Below are positions 58,508-64,000 of a stretch of DNA of 64,000 nucleotides, in pieces. The stretch covers positions 20,584,001 through 20,648,000 of the forward strand of contig JBHGNT010000005.1 in assembly GCA_043228905.1 (NCBI GenBank). Direction: 5' to 3'. The position numbers and the translations under genes are program-made. Source of the DNA: Azolla caroliniana (Eukaryota > Polypodiophyta). Under the pieces are notes generated by a model, which saw only the letters and a program-made list of their open reading frames with translations, was not told the origin of the DNA and did not search any database. Positions within the stretch are counted from its first letter, which is position 1, and every line of letters starts with the position of its first letter.

Positions 58508-59429
58508 TGTCGTGAAGATCCGTCACTAGGCGCGGATCGCAAGGCGGAACCGTCGGGGTTCTGGATCGGAAGGATCGAAGTTCGCACCAAGCTTTAGCGG
58601 GAAAGGAATTAAGATAGATTGAAAGAGAGAGAGATTGAGATAAGATAGAACGCTTGGTTTTAGATTGACAGAGAGGTTAAGAACTCTTGACTTTAGATTT
58701 CAAGAACAAGGTATATCATCAAAACAAATTTTCTTCTTAATATTAATTTTGATTTAAAGTACAAAGCTTTCTTTTTCCAAGAAAAAAATCCCCCATTGAT
58801 ATTTAATTCCCTCTTTTTTAGATGCCCTCATGCATTTGAGGGTTTAAGACATGCATAAAATGTATGTTTGCCATTTAGCGCTCATGCATTACATGTGGTG
58901 CATGATAACCATGTCACTCATTTTAGCTCTTATGTAAAAGTACAATGATAAAAATATAATTTCAACTAAATATCTTGGCTTAGTAGTAAGCCAATTGACT
59001 CCTAACTTGGAGGTGCAAGGTTCAAATCCTTACTTGTCCTCCATCGCCGGTCCGGTTTTGGTCGGCCAAAACCTTTACGAGTGGCTAGGCCTCCTCCACT
59101 CTTAGTTCAAGTTACCTTAAACTCTCTATGCTCCACACATAGACAGAAAGATAATAGTTTTTGCTCTACCTTATATATGATGAGAGTTGTATTTGTCGTG
59201 CCTATGTGGGATATCTCACAATTTTCTCTTTTCCTTTCACAAATTTTATACCCTTATATCTTGACATCTAGTTGTCCATTTCTCGTGTAATAAAGTGCAT
59301 TCGAAAGCTCTTGAAGACCTGCATTATTTTGCACTTAGATACTTCACTATTATTGTTCTATATGTGATTCATACTTGATTTTGTACGTTTTATGTGATTT
59401 TCACACCATTGCCGAAAATCTTCACGACA
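58508..59429 (-). repeat. 3' LTR of the short Ty3 element
   Basis: 922 bp. Contains a plus-strand tRNA-like module at about 58975-59043 (A-box-like TGGCTTAGTAG, B box GGTTCAAATCC), antisense to the element. Confidence 0.88.
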
Positions 59430-59548
59430 TCCACCCCCACCAAACCGCACGTCCTCCGGTACGTGCCAAGAAGAGAGAAAGTGAGATTTCGGCAATGGTG
59501 ATCAACATGACTAATCCACGTCGGCATGTCCTTTCCTTTGCACTCGAA

Positions 59549-60217
59549 TCATGGGTGCCAACCAATCCACCATATCATTCTTCTTTTCTTTGCTTTACCA
59601 TGACTTGTTGTCATGGCCCCTTGCTCCCTTCCTGAGTATTCCCTTCCTGAGGATAATTGTTTAGGTCTCATAAATGGTCCGCCTTTGTCTCGATCGTCTC
59701 CTTTCTCAAGGCACTTGGACTCATTCACAATAGTGTCTTTGATAGATGTTTTGATCACATCCGTCAAATCCTCATGGCTCGCTTGGCCATCGCCATCCCT
59801 TGCCATATTTTGCGCAAATTCTTCGTTGCATGCATAAGCTTTAACCCTTACTTCTTCCCCGTCACTATCCTTCTGTTCGGTCTTACATTGGTTAAAGCCC
59901 AAGTCTCCGGAAAGAGTGTGGACCCATACATTTCCGTCGTTTGCCTTTTTTATGCCGCACTTAGCCATTTCCATCTTAATGTTTCTTGAATAAGCGATTT
60001 GACGTGCTTCGGACATGTCCCTCTGATTCATCTCCCTTCTATATGCATCAAGGAACTTCGTAACGTTCCTTCCATCGAATTGGCCCTCGAGCTCTACGAC
60101 ACGATCAACAAACTTCTCCACACTCGTGTCGTTGTCCCGAGATCTCATCATTGGCTCGACGATTAGCATCATCCTTTCGAGCTCTCCCGCTTGGTTGCTT
60201 GAGGACGCCATCTCCAA
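59549..60217 (-). pseudogene. Gag-like ORF of the short Ty3 element, 222 aa
   Basis: Open on the minus strand. The segment VELEGQFDGRNVTKFLDAYRREM near the start matches GQFNGKDVSRYLQDYKAEM in the gag of the intact Ty3 copy, so it is the N-terminal gag of that lineage. The zinc knuckle, protease and pol are absent. Whether it is expressed or functional is unknown. Confidence 0.7.
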
Positions 60218-60278
60218 GTATTAATCTCGGCTTGATCCTTCCTACCGCCTCTTTCACGTCAGGTTCACCACTTAATTA

Positions 60279-61300
60279 TGTCGTGAAGATCCGTCACTAG
60301 GCACGGATCGCGAGGCGGAACCGTCGGGGTTCTGGACCGGAAGGATCGAAGTTCGCACCAAGCTTTAGCGGGAAAGGAATTAAGATAGATTGAAAGAGAG
60401 AGAGATTGAGATAAGATAGAACGGTTGGTTTTAGATTGACAGAGAGATTAAGAACTCTTGACATTAGATTTCAAGAACAAGGTATATCATCAAAAGGATA
60501 ACGAATTTTCTTCTTAATATTAATTTTGATTTAAAGTACAAAGCTTTCGTTTTCCAAGAAAAAAATCCCCCATTGATCTTTTTCATTCCCTCTTTTATAG
60601 ATGCCCTCATGCATTTGAGGGTTCAAGACATGCATAAAATGCATGTTTGCCATTTAGCGCTCATGTATTACATGTGGTACATGATAACCATGTCTCTCAT
60701 TTTAGCTCTCATGTAAAAGTACAATGATAGAAATATAATTTCAACTAAATATCTTTGCTTAGTGGTAAGCCAATTGGCTCCTAACTTGGAGGTGCAAGGT
60801 TGAAATCCTTACTTGTCCTCCTTGTATATGTATATATATATATTTATTTATTTATCTAGTCTTCGGTTCGCCGAATGTCGTCGCCTCGCCGACATCGGAT
60901 GCCGCCGAATGTTGCCTCGCTGGTTACGCCGGCTCCATTGCCAGTCCAGTTTTGGTCGGCCAAAACCTTTACAAGTGGCTAGGCCACCTCCACTCTTAAT
61001 TCAAGTTACCTTGAACTCTCTATGCTCCACACACAAACACAAAGATAATAGCATTTGCTCTACCTTATATATGATGAGAGCCGTATTTGTCGTGCCTATG
61101 TGGGATATCGAGCACAGTTTTCTCTTTTCCTTTCACAAACTTTATACCCTCATATCTTAACATCTAGTTGTCTGTTTCTCGTGTAATAAAGTGCATTCGA
61201 AAGCTCTTGAAGACCTCCATTATTATTGTTCCATGTGATTCATACTCGATTTTGTACGTTTTATGTGATTTTCACACCATTGCCGAAAATCTTCACTACA
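60279..61300 (-). repeat. 5' LTR of the short Ty3 element
   Basis: Same as 58508-59429, plus about 100 extra bases (60823-60935, with a TA-rich run and CGCCGAATG repeats). Ends CTTCACTACA at 61300, one base changed from CTTCACGACA. The tRNA-like module recurs at about 60755-60823. Confidence 0.88.
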
Positions 61301-61304
61301 ACGT

Positions 61305-61590
61305 AATCGAGGCATATAGCCTCTACGCACACGAACCATCAAAAAATAAGGGTTAATCGTAATACGCAAATGAGGTATTGACCTCTTATGCATACGTAAC
61401 ATATGTATGTAAACGTAATAGGCAATTGTGGTATTAACCTCATACACATACGGCACGAATCACATATCAAATATATGTTAAATGAGGTATTGATCTCATA
61501 CACATGAATATGTTTTATACAACCAATCCGTTACCACTACAACATCATTGAATCAATAAATAAAAAACATATTGACTATACATTATTAGA
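61305..61590. repeat. Spacer with a loose ~70-bp repeat
   Basis: Diverged copies of a unit containing GAGGTATTGACCTC and ACATACG occur three times. No coding sequence. Confidence 0.45.
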
Positions 61591-62258
61591 TTGGGAGAAG
61601 AAAGATGCAACCTCTTATCCAAGTTACTAAAAAAGATAACTCCGGTTCTCTGGACCCCGGCGGCACATATAGTTTTTGAGACCCTCAAAGTAGCTTTTCT
61701 CCCAGCCCCAGTGTTGGTTCACCTTGACCCCAAGAGACCGATGCCTCCGACTTCATCATTGGCGCGGTTTTGTCCCAACCAGATGACGATGACACACTAC
61801 ATTTGGTCACCTTCTACTCCCCAAAGTTTACAACCTCGGAAATCAATTATCTAGTCGACGATAGGGAGCTGGCAGCTATCATCTCTGCCTTCGGCAAAAT
61901 GGCAACCCTATCTCGCGGGGACCAACATCGTATCCAAGTGCTGACTGACCACAAGAATCTCATCTACTTCACCACCAGTCGTATGTTGAATCAGAGACAA
62001 GCTCGTTGGTCATCTTTTCTCGCCGACTACGACGTCGAAATCTTGTTTCGACTCGGCATTCAACATGGGAAAGCGAATGCCCTCTCTCGGCAACCAGATT
62101 TTGCGCTACACCCAGGTGACGATGCATATTCTCAGCAATCACATTGTTTATTGCGGCCCGATCAACTCCACATGTTCGCAACCTACATGTTGCATGATGA
62201 TTCCTTGCTCAACGAAATCGCCCAGGCTACCATGTTAGACCCATTCGCTACCGACATC
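61591..62258 (+). pseudogene. Ty3 RNase H fragment
   Basis: Starts with the RT-RNase H junction (LLKKITPVLWTPAAH, then PAPVLVHLDPKRP). After a frame change near 61745 it continues as RNase H (LVTFYSPKFTTSEINYLVDD, LTDHKNLIYFTTSRMLNQRQ, GKANALSRQPDF). It is cut at 62258 by the LTR of the next element. It is distinct from the other Ty3 copies here. Confidence 0.85.
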
Positions 62259-62623
62259 TGTTGACCGGTCAGAAGAGCAAGGACAAGTGGGAAGGCGGAG
62301 TCGGATCGGATAATAGGAAGTAAATAATAGTATAATTATTATTTGGAGGGACGGATCCAGACCGATTCGGATGCCGGTTGCCTAAGCGCACCGATTGTAA
62401 CCTTGCCGGATGCCTATAAAAGGATCCGATGATTTGTAAAGTCTTTACGAAAGTAATACAGAAGTAATTATTGCGTGTTTATCTGTATCTTTGTATTGTT
62501 TTACCGTCTGTGCTTAATTGTAATCATCTTACGCGTGTAACCTAGCATCCAATCCTTACCATCCCTTTGGAGAAGTGTCGGATAGACACTTGTGTTGAGG
62601 CTAGTCCGGCCAGGCAGACAACA
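62259..62623 (+). repeat. Ty3 5' LTR, 365 bp
   Basis: Begins TGTTGACCGGTC and ends GGCAGACAACA. The TATA box TATAAAAGG lies at 62415. Confidence 0.82.
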
Positions 62624-62639
62624 CTATTTTGGCGACCAC

Positions 62640-64000
62640 GATTCCTGCAAAGTGCAGAGGACCACATCATCGAACGAGGGAGACGATACACCGAACGAGA
62701 GCAACGACGGGAAGCCCTACAGCAAGCCGTCGACGAGATCCGGCGAGATCGGTCATTCTCCAGAACTCTTCGGAGAGTCGCAGAAGAAGCACTGCAGTTC
62801 CGGGTTCTGCAAGTCCCCGACGAAGGCAGTAGCATAACAAGCCTGCAAGAGGTGGAAATGATACTACAGACGCTCGCCGGGTCGACGGGGACTCGGAAGC
62901 ATTCGCAACACTTGAGGCGGAGTCGGAAAGCGACGGAAGCGTTGCATCCCGGTATAAAAGCAGCCACAACACACCAAACGACCCGGGGGAAGAGGGGTCG
63001 GAAGACTCAGTAACACCGGAGCCAGAGGAAGAAATAACCTTGGAGTTCGGTGACCGGCAATCGCCGAGGGAGGCTGACCGGATACCGACAACACCCGCGA
63101 AGGAACCGGAGGAGCGGATACCGACAACACCCGCGAAGGAACCGAAGGAGCGGATACCGACAACACCCACGAAGGAACCGAAGGAGCAGATACCGACAAC
63201 ACCCGCGGAGGAACCAAAGGACCGGACACCGGCAACACCCGCGGAGGAACTGAAGGAGCGGATACCGGCACGAACCGCAGAGGAACCAAAGGTTCTCACA
63301 CCAACAGCGGAGAAAGCAGGAGAGTCAGTTGGACGACACGATGCCGTACCCATACCCAAAGTACCGGGATGAGCCAAACGCTGAGGCACACGTGTACGCA
63401 TTCCTCCAAACATGGGAAGCCAACCATGTCTCCCAAAGACTGACGGAGCCCGAAGGCGAACGATCCAAAGTCACCGAATTTGGCATGACCTTAGAAGGAC
63501 CGGCGGCCCGATGGCACGCAAAGCACTTACCGGGCAGCTTTGCCACATTCGATGCCTTGAAGGCCAAATTCCTCAGGCTTTTTCACAGACAAGTTGAGCA
63601 AAGGGAATTGGTCGGGCAGTTCTACACCACCCGGCAGGAAGAGAACGAGACTGTGCCACAATTCATCATTCGGTTTCAGACCCTGCACAACCAACTAACG
63701 AGAGCACCACCCGAAGACGAAGCCAAAGCAGTCTTTTTGGCCGCGCTGAAAGAGCCACTTCGAACAATGTGCGGAGTCCTTGATTTCCGCACCAGCACAA
63801 TGGACCAAGTTATTGATCGGGTCTTAGAAATGGACAAGACTAGCTCCTTCTTGTCGATGGGGATGTTACACCGGCCACTCCCGAAGGAGGAAGACCTGAG
63901 GTTCCGACAGGCCTTATAATGCACAACATGCCTAAATTCAGGCCACTCAATGGTAGACTGCACCCTGCAGACACAATGTATGATCTGCAACTCTCGAGCC
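62640..64000 (+). pseudogene. Ty3 gag, partly broken, partial at window edge
   Basis: The leader and N-terminal part are spread over two frames (62567-63013, an Arg-rich coiled segment; 63040-63372, the Pro-Glu-Lys repeats). The gag core is open at 63329-63919 (AHVYAFLQTWEANHVSQRL, then GPAARWHAKHLPGSFATFDA). A TAA at 63917-63919 precedes a CCHC knuckle in the same frame (CTTCLNSGHSMVDC). The sequence then leaves the window. The frame changes suggest a non-functional copy, unless the upstream frames are leader only. Confidence 0.75.
63080..63290 (+). repeat. 36-bp coding tandem repeat ahead of gag core
   Basis: About five units with PTTPAKEPKERI-type 12-residue repeats, rich in Pro, Glu and Lys, in the frame 63040-63372. 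Confidence 0.85.

Larger units (their letters stand above)
58508..61300 (-). mobile_element. Short non-autonomous Ty3 element, minus orientation
   Basis: LTRs 58508-59429 and 60279-61300 have TGTCGTGAAGAT and ATCTTCACGACA ends. The internal region is only about 850 bp. Primer site TGGTGAACCTGACGTGA (minus strand, 60252-60268) and gag show the orientation. ACGT flanks both sides (58504-58507 and 61301-61304). It encodes no pol. Confidence 0.9.
62259..64000 (+). mobile_element. 5' end of another Ty3 element (runs off the window)
   Basis: An LTR (62259-62623), a primer-site-like sequence (TTTGGCGACCACG near 62629) and gag follow in order. The element inserted into the Ty3 RNase H fragment to its left. 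Pol and the 3' LTR lie outside the window. Confidence 0.85.

Noticed and set aside
58975-59043. Genuine tRNA gene
   Set aside because: Has A- and B-box-like sequence, but the anticodon stem closes only with a 6-base loop and it is repeated within both LTRs. Kept as a tRNA-like module only.
62667-63413. Minus-strand 248-codon open frame with repeated Ser-Phe-Gly units
   Set aside because: Antisense of the 36-bp gag repeat. The plus strand has the gag homology.

Overview
The window is land-plant nuclear DNA dominated by transposable elements. The only clear host gene is an intact 17-exon plant kinesin of the KIN-12 (phragmoplast, PAKRP1-type) family at 14004-21148, predicted at 1471 residues. 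That family, the intron structure, initiator-Met-type primer sites in the Ty1/copia elements and the density of LTR elements all point to an embryophyte with a transposon-rich genome. The sequence does not resolve which lineage (fern, lycophyte, gymnosperm or angiosperm).

Layout: 1-1220 is the 3' end and LTR of a Ty1/copia element. 1221-5467 is a decayed, truncated Ty3/gypsy element. 5468-13042 is an AT-rich, decayed copia remnant whose LTR was split by a second copia element at 8082-12722 (5-bp target duplication GTAAG). 13099-14003 holds a minisatellite and microsatellites ahead of the kinesin gene. 21149-25032 has no convincing gene and carries LTR remnants. 25033-36584 is a minus-strand copia element that contains a solo LTR (27984-28658), and a Ty3 chromodomain element (30747-36481, target duplication GCACC) sits inside its 5' LTR. 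36858-38604 is the LTR and leader of a further degraded element. 38605-45933 is a young Ty3 element with both reading frames open, two 831-bp LTRs and an ACGT target duplication.

The most interesting object is at 46002-58170, a 12.2-kb candidate DNA transposon. Its ends form a terminal inverted repeat (24 of 27 positions match at the tips) and are flanked by the 6-bp direct repeat GAGGGA. It carries two convergent genes, both of which splice into uninterrupted reading frames. The plus-strand gene (five exons, 950 residues) has a basic N-terminus, coiled coil, RING-H2 finger and 17-residue repeats. The minus-strand gene (three exons, 813 residues) has a helix-turn-helix, a cysteine-rich region and an RNase H-fold/DDE-like core, and is the likely transposase. 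The largest intron of each gene is packed with AGTAC-containing repeats, and the same motif lies just inside both inverted repeats. A short third gene may lie between them.

To the right, 58508-61300 is a short non-autonomous Ty3 element in minus orientation, again with an ACGT duplication. 61591-62258 is a Ty3 RNase H fragment. 62259-64000 is the 5' LTR and gag of another Ty3 element that runs off the window. Other notable signals are heat-shock-element arrays in the LTR of the chromodomain element, premature stops in the older elements that fit cytosine-methylation decay, and tRNA-like modules placed antisense in three unrelated LTR families.
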